Source of the DNA: Tricholomella constricta
Lineage: Eukaryota > Basidiomycota > Agaricomycetes > Agaricales > Lyophyllaceae
DNA length: 64,000 nt
Direction: 5' to 3'
NCBI GenBank assembly: GCA_013368375.1
Contig: JAACJP010000001.1
Span: 1,302,001-1,366,000 of the forward strand
Position numbers and translations under genes: made by a program. Of this stretch, positions 1 through 10,186 are shown piece after piece. The stretch's first letter is position 1; each line of letters begins with the position of its first letter. The notes under the pieces are model-generated. The model saw only the letters and a list, made by a program, of their open reading frames with translations, ran no database searches and was not told the DNA's origin.

Positions 1-962
1 TCCAATGGCCATTCAAATGGCCACGCCAATGGACACGTCAACGGGACTTCTCACGTCAAGGTTGATGCTGACGAAGTCGCAAAAGCGACCCCTAAGGAAC
101 TTCGGAAGATGCACCGAAGTGTGCTCAGGTTTGCCGAGCAGGGCTGGTCGGTTATATATTATACCTTACAGTGGTCCTACGGACTTGTGAGCAGTGTCAC
201 TTTTCACGAATATTGGAAAATTGACCACGGTGTAGTATATTCATCGGAACCTACCGACGCGGATACTCGAACCCACGGCGCTTTGGAAAGATTACCCGCA
301 TATACCCCTTGCCGGCCCTCTCAAGTTCTATTATCTGACGCAGACGGCGTTCTACATTCATCAAGTATTAATTCTCAATGCTGAGGCGCGGCGCAAGGAC
401 CACGTCCAGATGATGACCCACCATGTCATTACTATCTTCTTAATGGCGGCCAGCTACTTTACCAATTTCACGCGCGTTGGATGCGTCATTATGGTTCTCA
501 TGGACTGGTGCGACATCTTTTTACCAGTGCGTTCTTTAAGGTTTCCTTCTGTTGCACTTCTGACGTCATCACACTTCTAGTTGGCGAAGATGATTCGTTA
601 CATCGAAATCAGCCAATTTGCTTGCGATCTCACTTTTGCTTGGTTCCTGGTTTCTTGGCTTGTAACACGACACGTCTTGTTCCTCTTTACTATCATTTCC
701 ACCTACTATGATTGCCCAAGGCTCATATCTTACAAGTGGTCCGTCGAAGAAGGCCGCTACTTGTCACGGCCTGCTTGGCTTGTTTTTATAACGCTCCTGT
801 CCTCCTTGCAGGTTTGTCTCTCCAATTTCTGTCTCTCCTTTTACTGACTCTTCGGTTGAGGTTATCCAAATCGTTTGGTTTGGCATGATTTGCCGGGTTG
901 CTTGGCGGGTTCTTACCACGGATAAAGGAGCTTCGGACGATCGAAGTGACGATGACGGGTGA
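1..962 (+). CDS. LAG1: Ceramide synthase (Lag1/Lac1, TLC domain), 5' partial
   Basis: Acyl-CoA-dependent ceramide synthase of the ER membrane, which joins a fatty acyl group to a long-chain base. The open frame enters at base 1, so the N-terminus lies outside the window. It begins with an Asn-Gly-His-rich repeat, then ELRKMHRSV. The Lag1 motif is clear: HHVITIFLMAASYFTNFTRVG followed by a DWCDIFLPLAKMIRYIE segment, which includes the His pair needed for catalysis in this family. Several hydrophobic TLC helices follow. I join four exons with introns at 187-235, 527-580 and 812-860, all GT-AG. The last exon ends in an acidic tail (DDRSDDDG) before TGA at 960-962, as expected for the cytosolic acidic C-terminus. 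Confident on family; whether it is LAG1 or LAC1 cannot be told. Confidence 0.93.
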
Positions 963-1356
963 GAGTAGCAATGCTTTCCCTCCCGAGCATGGCAATTAAC
1001 GCGTATATTGACCTCACCAGTGACGACAAGGACGATTAGTGCAAAATACATGAACATATTGAAAGCCAGATAGAGTATTTACAGTGTTTACATTTCCCTG
1101 GGGGTATATTTTAGGCATTGGAGACCACTTACATCGCGAATATATATCTGGCTTGTATTGATAATACGTGCCAGCGTCACCCTGATAATGTTGAGGGACG
1201 ACTGCACGAGAGACTGATCATGTGATTGAAACTTACCTTATCGGGGTAGCATCTAGTGTTCCGTGCAACTCGCCTTCACAATTCTGCTACTGCGGCGTAT
1301 CTACAACTAATCTGCTCGAATCCCTTCGCCTTCATACTTCGTACAAGTCAGACCCC
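963..1356. other. Intergenic spacer LAG1-SNF7
   Basis: Holds the LAG1 3' end and the presumed SNF7 promoter on the same strand. Open frames here are short and unlike any family. I see no RNA gene or repeat. Confidence 0.5.
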
Positions 1357-2255
1357 ATGATGGCCAGCTTCATGAGCTACTTTGGCTCTCGACGCGATCC
1401 CAAGCAATCAGCGCGGGATGCGATTGTCACACTACGGCAGCAGCTACAGATGATCGAGAAGAAGGAGGAATATCTACAGAAGAAGATCGACGACGAGCTG
1501 AAGAAGGCAAGGGCGAACGCTGTTTCGAACAAAGCAGGTGCGATACTCTACTACATGTGTTACGGTTCCTGTGACTGAGAGAGAGGTATATCTTGTATAA
1601 ATTGTACCTAGTGGCGACGGCGGCTTTGAAGCGAAAGAAAGCGAGCGAACTGGAACTGGACCGTCTAGCTGGGACGAGACTACAACTTGAGATGCAAGTG
1701 AATACCCTGGAGTCTGCGAATCTGAATGCGGAGACAATGGCTGCCATGAAGAAGGCCTCTGATGCATTGAAGGTCATTCACGGTAACCTGTGAGTTGTAC
1801 AGCCATCTTCTACTGCGGTCATCCTTACGAACCCGCCCGCAAGTGATATCAATAAGGTGGATGCAACGATGGCGACTGTGAACGAGCAACGGGAACTGGC
1901 GAACGAAATTGCGGAGTCCCTGGCGAACCCTCTGTACGGGGGTATGGATATTGACGAGGTAATTATCCTGATCACTTGCACCTGACCTTCGCTGATGAAG
2001 GATCTGAAGGAGGAGTTGAATGCGGAGGTCGAGGCACTGGAGCAGGACGAACTGAACGAGCGGTTGAGCGGAGCCGAGCGCGCACCGGTACATCTACCGG
2101 CAGGGACAAGGGTCGAAGGTATGTTTCGTTAGATATCCAGTTTCCTCCTTCTCTGACCTATCAATATCTGCTCAGGGCAACGGCAACCTACTGTCGCTGT
2201 AGAAGACGACGAGGAAGCGCAGCTCAAGGAGCTACAAGCTGCCTTGGCTATGTAG
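1357..2255 (+). CDS. SNF7: ESCRT-III subunit Snf7/Vps32
   Basis: Polymerising ESCRT-III subunit that drives inward vesicle budding at multivesicular bodies; about 220 residues, the usual Snf7 length. The N-terminal basic core helices begin near MSYFGSRRDPK, followed by a long charged coiled coil (IEKKEEYLQKKIDDELKKA, then ALKRKKASELELDRL). The second half is acidic and ends in a short helix, QLKELQAALAM, the typical MIM1-like tail read by Vps4. Five exons: introns begin near 1538 and after the GNL, MDIDE and RVE codons, all GT-AG and codon-consistent. Two ATGs (1357 and 1360) sit side by side and a third at 1372 gives MSYFGS; the outermost is used here, so the true start may be up to 15 bases downstream. 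Confidence 0.94.
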
Positions 2256-2594
2256 CCTTCCCGCCTTGTCTCCTTCGCTTTTGATTATATATTAGGTCTC
2301 TGCGTGTCTTTCATTTGTCTCCATTCAACTCTGTTTTAATACCATTCTGCATCACATCATCTATGTACCTTTGATTATAATGACAGAGTCTGCAAGAGAT
2401 ACGTTCATTCCAGTGAAGCACAGGCAGCGACAGAAGGCGTGGATTGTACAATTTAAATTAAGGCAATTGAATATTTTGTAGCTAGAGTTTGTGTCATGGT
2501 ATCAGTGCATAATGAAGTTGGTACTGGGATAAACTAGAACCCTGATTAAGATCTTAGGTCTATGGTCAGAAACAGCGTCGTGCGGCGGCAGGGG
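2256..2594. other. Convergent 3' spacer SNF7/NEM1
   Basis: Region between two converging genes; AT-rich 3' UTR-like sequence. No coding signal or repeat recognised. Confidence 0.5.
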
Positions 2595-4084
2595 CTATGA
2601 TAAGACGCCTGCGGACCGAAGTCCAAGAACCCGACGAACATCAGATGTGAACCGCAGTGAATCGAGCACCGGCAAGAGATCAAGAAGGGCTTCGTCCGAT
2701 GGGTCGTGCGTCCAGCCCTCTATGGGGATTCCGTTTGCTGCTCATCCCAGGATATACATATAAAAACGTGCTTTGAGTTGATGTGGAGCATACTGACCTT
2801 CGTTAACACGGTAGCTGACCGGCGAATTATCTATCAGACAAACACGAGAAAGGTCTGCCTCGATAATGGACAAATCTTTCGTGTATGAACCATTGGGCAG
2901 TTGTGTGCACGACTTTCGAGACGTCAGTGTGAGTCTAGAGCATATCAGCCTTCCACTCACGTCACGGAATAGCCGGTGCCCTAGAATACCGCGTCCAGCG
3001 TCCAGCCAGTCGATCACTGGATCGGCATATTCCTGCATAGAAGCTGTGAATATTACAAGCGTGTACCATCCCGAGACCTATTTGCTGCATATCAGCAAGC
3101 ACGTAGAAAGAAGAAGCTGTGACGTACCGTTCGCAGAAAAAAGTCGACAAACGGTCGCTTGTACACATGGTATAGCGTGGATCGACCACCCAGCACCACT
3201 TCGACCATATGGCTCGCCCCCTTATTCCTGCTATCGAAAGAGCCTAGACCAAACAGACCAGATCCTCCACTTCCCGACGAGTGTATAGGCCGTGATGTTG
3301 AATGAATGAGAGTCTCGTCAAGATCAAGCACAAGAGTCTTTGGAAGGTGAAAGGGGGTTTTTCGTGTGCCAGATAGTGGTGTGGATGCTCGAGAGACGGT
3401 CACGGGAGATTCGGAAGTGCGGACCAGTGTGGCAAGGTGGGGAGGTGAGATGGAAACAGGATGAGGTTCAGGTATCGATTTTGGGGGTGAGATTTGATCT
3501 GGAATCGCACCGCTGACATCGGTGGGGGATAACAGTGGGGCAGATGGCGGTGTGATTTCTTGAACACTTGAGATTGGTGGCTGTCGTACTTTGTCCTCAG
3601 TGGCATGTTTTTCCGGTTCTGGATGACCCACTCCTGTAGATATAGGTATTGGATGGTCTTCGAGGTTTGCTCTATTCCATATTGACAGCCAAGCGGCACG
3701 TAGATTGTTCCATACCAATACGAACACGCGAATGAAGAATATTCGTCGGATGATGCTCTCCAGCTGCGGTTTCGACCTGGGTTGCGTTTCGATATCAGGA
3801 GACGCCGTTGAGGGAGTGGGTGCTGTAAAGCCCAGCTTCTGGAGAGAGGCAAACGTGGGTGACGAGAAGGACCGTTTGGGGGCCGTCGCTGTCGGGCTGG
3901 CGGAGGTTGGTGGAAAGAGAAAGGACTTTGCGGACCAGGTGTTGACCCGTTGCAGGGTTGAATCTGAGGCATTGTGGTTTCCTCGTCGGTCGCCGATGAA
4001 GGGAGGACGGTCAGACGTCGGGGTCGACGGTGGCGTCGATGCCAACACATCGAACTGACGCGAAAGGTAAGCTAGAGAATTCAT
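2595..4084 (-). CDS. NEM1: Nem1-type nuclear envelope phosphatase (NIF/HAD domain)
   Basis: Catalytic subunit of the Nem1-Spo7 phosphatase, which dephosphorylates the phosphatidate phosphatase Pah1/lipin at the nuclear/ER membrane. The HAD signature DLDETLIHS (DxDxT) is present, with the NIF core continuing through [39 protein letters not shown] and [10 protein letters not shown]. The C-terminus (NGIPIEGW, then [21 protein letters not shown]) is the Nem1/Dullard form rather than the Psr or Fcp1 form. A Ser/Pro/Thr-rich N-terminus carries a hydrophobic stretch ([12 protein letters not shown]) fitting the membrane anchor. Start is the ATG at 4084 ([12 protein letters not shown]). Introns interrupt the phosphatase core; the last exon ends with TAG at 2595-2597. 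The acidic insert between DETLIH and HMVEV is longer than in yeast. Confidence 0.93.
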
Positions 4085-4444
4085 CTGGACAGCCTTTGAG
4101 TGGTGTCCAGAGGGCGACGACGACGACGGAGTGGTCGAAGATCAAAGAAAGAGGCGGGAATCGAGAATTCAGGATGGACGGCTGCGTCGACGCGTGGGAC
4201 ACATATTGTCCAACAAATATTTCCGCCCTCCCCCAGCACATCGCCCCGCCCCAACCGTTTGCTGACTCCCTACATCTGCACATTCCCATCAGCTCTCAAA
4301 CACCACATGAGCACTTTGCAGAGCCTGTCAATGTGCCCGCAGAAAATCACCGAATCTAGCCGTGCCATTTTGCCGTTACCCCAAGCAGCCATGATATCTT
4401 CGGCTTTCTAGAACGACATATGTACAGATGCTCGCTCAAGTCTA
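4085..4444. other. Spacer: NEM1 promoter and MFS 3' end
   Basis: Both flanking genes are on the minus strand, so this holds the NEM1 promoter and the 3' UTR of the transporter. No convincing ORF, RNA gene or repeat. Confidence 0.45.
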
Positions 4445-6560
4445 TCATAGTAGGTATTTGTGCCCGTTTCCAGCTCTTTCCGTCTCTAGATTCAATGATG
4501 CCAAATGCCGCCGGAACGAAAAGCACATGCCGACGGAAACAATCACCGCCAAGATGCAAATGGTATAGGAGTGCGAATATGTTGGTCCCCACCAAGATGG
4601 CCATACATATCTGCGGGACAGTTTAATGTGCAATAAGAACGGTAAAGGCAAACGACTTACGAGCCAGCGATGTTGCCGACAGTAGCACCACAGTTGATAA
4701 ATGCCAACGCAACAGCGCGTTTGGATGACGGCCGAGAAATGGTTCCGCTCGCCCACGCAAGAAAACATACATAACCAGCATAAGCTTGCGCCATCAAGAA
4801 GCTGTGAAGTTGTAACTAACTCAGAATATAATGGGTCTCTGGCAATGCAAAGCCTTACAGAGACAGATACCGAAGTGCGGTATTCATCGTTGACATGGCG
4901 AGGAGAAAGCCCAGTGCCCCTACGAAAAGGGGGACTGCGATATGCCAATATCGTTCACCAGTGCGATCAGAATGTCTGCATATGAAAACATAGGCAAGCC
5001 AAGAAAGGTCGTGGAAATGTAACGCACCTCGACACCACTACTGTCACGATGGTGGAGAGAATCCAAGGCGGTGCGCAGAGGAGTAAAGTGTTTGTTTCAT
5101 TGTAGCCCATTGTCGCACTTAGAGTTGGGAAGAAAGCGTTAAAGGAAAGGGCAATTGTCATGATACCAATTGCAGTCGCAAGCCACCAGACTTTCCAGTC
5201 TGCCAACGACAACCGTAACCCTTTCTGGCTATCATCATAGGCGTGCTTTGAACTCTCTAAAGCACCGACATGGGTTGCATCGCCGATTTCTGCATTTGAT
5301 GTAGAATTGAGGTCACCTCTAACGTCTTCAAGCATTCGACGGATTGCGAGAGCCCTCTCATCTGGAGTGAGCCAGCTGGCAGAGTTCTCCGGAAAGTCGG
5401 GGAGAATGAATGTAGACCAGATCGCGACAAGAACAGTCAGTGAGCCTTCGACAAAGAAAAGCCACCTAACGAAAAGTCAGCAAGGGCCTGGTAAAGACCA
5501 CAGAGGAACCTTACCGCCAAGCGGCATAGCCAAGAGTTCCATCCAGGGTGTCCAAGATTGCAGAAGCAATAAGGGTACCAAAGGCGTTACTTATAAGACT
5601 GCCACAATATAGAAGTGCTGTTCTTTGTGAGAGTTCATTCCGTTTGTACCATTTAGAAATGAGGAACTACGAGTGTTGGTCTAGGGAAGGTCTATGACTG
5701 CAGAACTCACCAAGGCGCCGGGGAAGAATGCAGCCTCAAAGAAACCTAGAAGGAATCGCGTGATGAGGGCACCAAAAAAGCTGACGACTCAGCCGGTCAG
5801 TTCGAAGGCTGTGTGCAAAGCGTGAAATCCGAACTTGGTGGTCACGCCTGACGTCCATGAGACTTTTTTTCGACATCTTATGTGAAAACTAGACAAACCT
5901 GTAAGGATCGAGATTCCACCCCAGATCACCATGCAAGACGGCAAATATATTGAAGGTTTCCCAATGTATACAAGTAGCATGTTGCTATTTTCGTTCAAGG
6001 TCAGAGACGTGTAGAGGCAAAAACGCAGGACTTACGAGGGTATCTGCATCAGAATATAGCCTACGTATAGGATTGAAAGAATAGATGCGAACTGATTGCC
6101 TTCGAGATGAAGGTCCTCTTCAAACCCGCGGAGTCTCGCTACCCTGTTAGAGGGCATTATGATTCTGCTGAGAAGATGGAACCTCAAACATTGAACGACT
6201 AACGCAACGTTGTTCCTGTCAATATCTGAGTCTCATGAGGACATTTGTAAATAGCTATGATCAGAGGCGTACTTACAATTCAATATGTATATAAGGACGA
6301 GGATCGACATGCGTCGGTCAAGTTTACGTAGAAGGGAACGCTCCAGATGCACTCTAGCTTCTGTGCTACCGAATTCATGGTCTTGTTGGAGGCTTTCCAG
6401 GGAGTTGGAGTCCGTATCCTCGTGTTCATGCTGTCCCTGTGCTGTCAGGTAAAACTTGAAAGACTTGGAGATCGGAAACTGGTGAACACTTACCTGTCGG
6501 ACAACGGGCGAGAAGAGGACGCTCCTCGTACTCGGATGATCTTTCGGGATGCGCAGACAT
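4445..6560 (-). CDS. MFS transporter, Dal5/Tna1 (anion:cation symporter) type, copy 1
   Basis: Twelve-helix plasma-membrane permease of the allantoate/nicotinate/vitamin branch of the MFS. After a hydrophilic N-terminus the first helix leads to NYIDRNNVAVARLRGFEEDL, the family's N-terminal loop signature. Further hallmarks are QIPSNMLLVYIGKPSIYLP, GFFEAAFFPGALFLISKWYKR, AWRWLFFVEG, and the C-terminal SYVWPSWWGPTYSHSY. A long cytoplasmic loop rich in acidic residues separates the two halves. Many short introns; those I traced near the N-terminus are GT-AG. The start chosen is ATG 6560 (MSAHPERSS); an in-frame upstream start near 6689 is possible but would overlap the divergent neighbour's start region. 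Substrate cannot be read from sequence. Closely related to the copy at 10187-12202. Confidence 0.9.
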
Positions 6561-6657
6561 AGGCACCCGAGGTAAGGACGTCGACGTCGGTGTTACACAA
6601 AGCCCACATGAGTTTGTCGTCACGATGTTGTGCCAAACATCACTGACCCTGACCACT

Positions 6658-8336
6658 ATGGCGACTGCTGTCCTTTTGCCACCGTCCACGCCTTCTGATT
6701 ACCACAGGATCATATCTCCAACCCTCAAAGTATCTAATGACCCCAAAATTCCAATCCCAGTCGGAATACTTGCTTGTCAACGTACACTATCCTGTCTAGT
6801 GCTGTAAACCACTGAGTAACCTCGTCACATCTAGGTGACCCCCTCCTGCGATCTCTCGACACCTTCGTCGTCGCTACATCCGTATCCCAACCTGTGGCGC
6901 CTCCAGCAAAGAAGTCTGCGAAGAAGTCTGTGATCGCACCCGCGATCCCAAGCGATCCATTGCTCGAGGTCATTCTCCATGATACTGTCATTTTTCCTGA
7001 GGGCGGAGGCCAACCTACCGATACTGGGATAATCACCACGAAAGCAAATGATACATATTGGGAGGTCATTCAAGCAAAGCGGCATGGTGGTCATGCTGTT
7101 CATTATGTTCGCGTCAAGGACGGGGATGTAGATAAGGCACTGTTGGCATTTTCGCCTGGTGAAAGTGTGACAGTCGCTTTGGGCCAAAATGGTTTCGATA
7201 GGCGTTATGACCATGTATGTGCCTCGTACACAGCAATACCTTTCCAAATATCTTAGAACGCCCCTTAGATGTCAATGCACACTTCGCAGCACCTGCTTTC
7301 CGCTCTGCTTGAGACCCGCCTCGAGCTCCCAACCTTATCATGGTCGCTTACAAGTTATCCCTCTCCTTGCTATGTGGAAATTCCCCGGGGGATGTCTCCT
7401 GAAGAGATCATTTCAATTCAGAATGAAGCCAATAGACTTGTATTTGAGGGCAGAAGAGTCCATGTCGAAGTTGAAGAACTTGATCGAGCACAGGAAATAC
7501 CGGCCCCTACTCTCGAATCCGGTCGTGCCGTTGGAAAGGCTCTTCCAGAAGATTATACCGGTGGTGTGAAGAGGGTTATTGTGATAGATGGAGTCGATCG
7601 CAATCCGTATGTTTCTTTTCTCTGGTGCCAACAAACATACACACTGAACTTGCTTCTCTTTCCAAGTTGTTGCGGTACTCATCTCCCCAGCCTCCATAAT
7701 CTTCAGCTCTTTCTGCTTCCTCATACGGATGCTCTCTCTCGCTCCACCACCACAAACGCTAGGCTCTATTTTCTGACTGGACCACGGCTCATCTCCCATC
7801 TCACTTCCAGCCATAACTTGGTCACCAATACTGCAGCTATTCTGAGCTGTGGTGCTCCACAAGTCCCTGACCGCGTCAATCAAGTCGTGGACGAGAGGAA
7901 GAAAGCCGAAAAACGTCTTGACGACATCGAAGCCGAGCTTGCGCGTCACCTTGCTGGAGATATAGCCAAAGATTTGGCTCAGACAGCAAACGGCAGTGTT
8001 TATAAGAAACACATCCATCGTACCGATGATTCGGGAAACGTTTTGGGTTTCCTGTCTGCCATCTCCTTTGCTTTCAACAACTTGATGTCGTCTGATGCAA
8101 ATCCATATATGGTTATCTTGACCTCTAAACCGTCCTCGCAAACCTCGTCTAGTACGACTATCGTTCTCGTATTTGGCTCTGACGATAAGAAGGTCAAGGA
8201 GGCGGGCGAGGGCTTGAAATCGCAACTCGGAGTGAAAGGTGGAGGAAAGGGCCTTAAGTGGAGCGGGAAGTTTGTGGGCATATGGCGGGAAGCAAAAGAA
8301 AATTCAGCCTTGGAGGATCTACTCAGCAGGCTCTGA
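6658..8336 (+). CDS. Alanyl-tRNA trans-editing protein (AlaX/AARSD1 type)
   Basis: Stand-alone editing domain that hydrolyses mischarged Ser-tRNA(Ala) in the cytosol. The zinc ligands are visible: HTSQH (HxxxH) in MSMHTSQHLLSALLE and the CGTH motif in NPCCGTHLPSL. The first part shows the fungal pattern PSDYHRIISPTL, VGILACQRDPLLR and FPEGGGQPTDTG. The C-terminal half contains a coiled coil (VDERKKAEKRLDDIEAELARH) and a DHHA1-like tail ending EDLLSRL. Four exons; introns fall inside the CQRD codon (6782-6834), after RRYDH, and before CCGTH, so both zinc motifs are completed by splicing. The start ATG 6658 (MATAVLLPPSTPSDY) lies only 97 bases from the divergent MFS start, suggesting a shared promoter. 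No aminoacylation domain is present, so this is not alanyl-tRNA synthetase. Confidence 0.92.
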
Positions 8337-8469
8337 GACTATACCGATAGAGTAGTCATCGACATATCATTGTGAATAGGATGCGGAATATTTGGAATAC
8401 AACAAGTGGTAGGAAAAACTAAAAAATACATAGTTCTAGTTCCAAGGCGGTCTTGTCCGAGCGTCTCAT

Positions 8470-9336
8470 CTACTTCTCCTCTTGTCCTGACTCGTTCAAA
8501 ACATCACCATCAGTCCCGTCATGGTCATGGACTGACAAGGTCACGCCGGTCTCCATCGCTGAAACGATGAAAGGAAATAATAATAAGCTTTTGTTTCTTG
8601 AGTTCTGCTCCGTCAAAATAGGTTTAGGTCACACACCTGCGTTGACACCTCCATCTTCGCTTTCCAGAGCAACATCGTCTGCTCTTTCTAAATTATAAGA
8701 AGTTTCCCCGTCCGTGAGCCCCCAAACAGACTCGTCGTCCATTTCGTCCACCGTATCCACCATATCAACATCTACGTCGGTTTCCCCATCTTCCCATTCA
8801 GTGGCTGCGTCTGTTTCCATGTCTTCGGCCAGATAGTCGACGGCGTCACTAAACCCATCAGTGTCAATGAATCCGTCGTCCTCATCTTCGAACTCCTCGT
8901 CACGCTCGTCGGGTATATATTCGCCCCCATCGGAGGATTCCTCGTCTGACTCAGAGGGCGGCCGGATATCTAGGAAAGTGTGCCGACAAGTGGGGCAGTT
9001 GCCGTGCTGCGAGAAAGTGAGCAACTCGAAACGGTCGAGTGTGCTTTGTGCCCCACCAGACTCTGGATCCACTGTGTGAGACTGGCCATAAAGTGGATCT
9101 AAGTCAAATGTGTGGAAATAGAACTAATTTACGGACTCTTTTCTACAGAATATATGGTTGCAGGCCACGAGCTTCGTAACACCTGTCTCAGGATCTGCAT
9201 CTAGAAATATAGAGGAGAACGAAGTGAGACAGATAGGGCAGGTGTCTTCAATGTCAGGAAGGTCTTGAGCGGTGAGTGCGGGTAGGCTGTCGATGAGGGT
9301 GCTGATACGGTTGCAGACGTCGTTTGGGACATCCAT
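8470..9336 (-). CDS. RING finger protein, acidic C-terminus (paralogue A)
   Basis: Probable RING-type E3 ligase. The N-terminal helix (ISTLIDSLPALTAQDLPDI) leads into CPICLTSF, then after a spacer VACNHIFCRKE, WIQSL, and HGNCPTCRHTFLD, a complete C3HC4-like ring. The WIQSL segment is a 15-base exon at 9057-9071, phase 0 on both sides; without it the ring would lack its Trp. The rest is a long Asp/Glu-rich tail. The stop depends on a last intron: reading through gives TGA at 8629, whereas splicing at GTGTGT near 8630 to an AG before 8565 adds about 30 codons and ends with TAG at 8470. I prefer the spliced form, with medium confidence. Related to the RING gene at 22121-22998. Confidence 0.8.
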
Positions 9337-9389
9337 GGGCGTTCGTTGGTTTGTTGAATAACAAACACGTCGCGTCGCGTCCCACCTCT

Positions 9390-9399
9390 GTCACGTGAC
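9390..9399. promoter_or_regulatory. Palindromic E-box GTCACGTGAC
   Basis: Perfect 10-base palindrome containing CACGTG, about 55 bases upstream of the RING A start codon. CACGTG is a known site for bHLH factors in fungi. That it works here is inference from position only. Confidence 0.4.
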
Positions 9400-10124
9400 A
9401 TAGTAACAGCGACAAACCCCGGAGGCATATTTGAACAAACTCCCAGTGACTTGTCATTGCAAACTGCTTGACTAGCTTTTACTCTGCTTCAACCTGCGCA
9501 GGCGTATCTGGATATCAATGGAGCTTTACTCATTCAAGCGTTGTGGTAGACGCTTCAACTGCGCTTCACCTCTAAAATTCCGAGGAGCGCCATTGAACTC
9601 TCTCTGGATCGATTTTCACCTGGTTTCAGATCTCAGCACTGTTGGCGTGAGCCCGTCAGCAAGTATTAGAAGAAATCGAAGTTCGATTTGCAACGGGCAA
9701 GAATAAGTCGTTTCGTCTCCCACCAAAGAAATTAAGTCTGTCAGTACTGATATGTGCTAATGTATAGTCTCCTGATAGGCCTAGAAACGCCCGCGAAATA
9801 GTCACCAACTGGTAGTGCAGTACGGTCGATAAAGATGGCTGAACAATCTCATAGACTCGGAGACTTTGGCTCCGCCTGACGCGACCGGACTCCGGTCCGT
9901 CAGGTAACTGATGGCTGCCAAAAAACAATACGATTCCTTTGGTGAGCACCTGTCTCCTGTCTACCTACTCGTCTTCTTATTCCATGGGCCTACCTACTCG
10001 TGTTCCCGCATTGACGCCATCAGGTCCAATTTCCTGCATCATGTGCTGCAAATACCATTTCTCCACCCCCACATCCGTCAGCCGGAAAATCTTGGGAAAT
10101 CGATTTCTGTCAGGGGGCTCCATC

Positions 10125-10131
10125 ATATAAA
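10125..10131 (+). promoter_or_regulatory. TATA-like box (ATATAAA) of MFS copy 2
   Basis: Lies about 55 bases upstream of ATG 10187. It supports that ATG over the in-frame open stretch that extends back to about 9911. Confidence 0.45.
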
Positions 10132-10186
10132 GAACCAGCTTTCGTCCGAGGCGAACGGTGTCCTAGCCTTCCGACGACCTCCCACT

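Larger units (their letters stand above)
9337..10186. other. Divergent intergenic region, RING A / MFS copy 2
   Basis: About 850 bases between two divergent starts. It holds a perfect CACGTG palindrome near the RING start and a TATA-like box before the MFS. A short in-frame stretch at about 9660-9720 (reading QQVLEEIEVRFATGK) looks mildly coding but is closed by stops on both sides. I see no supportable gene. Confidence 0.45.

Noticed and set aside
7413..8225. Long minus-strand open frame of 270 codons across the AlaX gene
   Set aside because: It is a shadow of the plus-strand AlaX exons, which carry family motifs and conserved splice sites; the minus frame matches nothing.
8629..8631. TGA at 8629 as the stop of RING A
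   Set aside because: A consensus donor (GTGTGT) lies right there and splicing to the AG before GATGGAGACC gives a well-formed exon; kept as an alternative, not as the main model.
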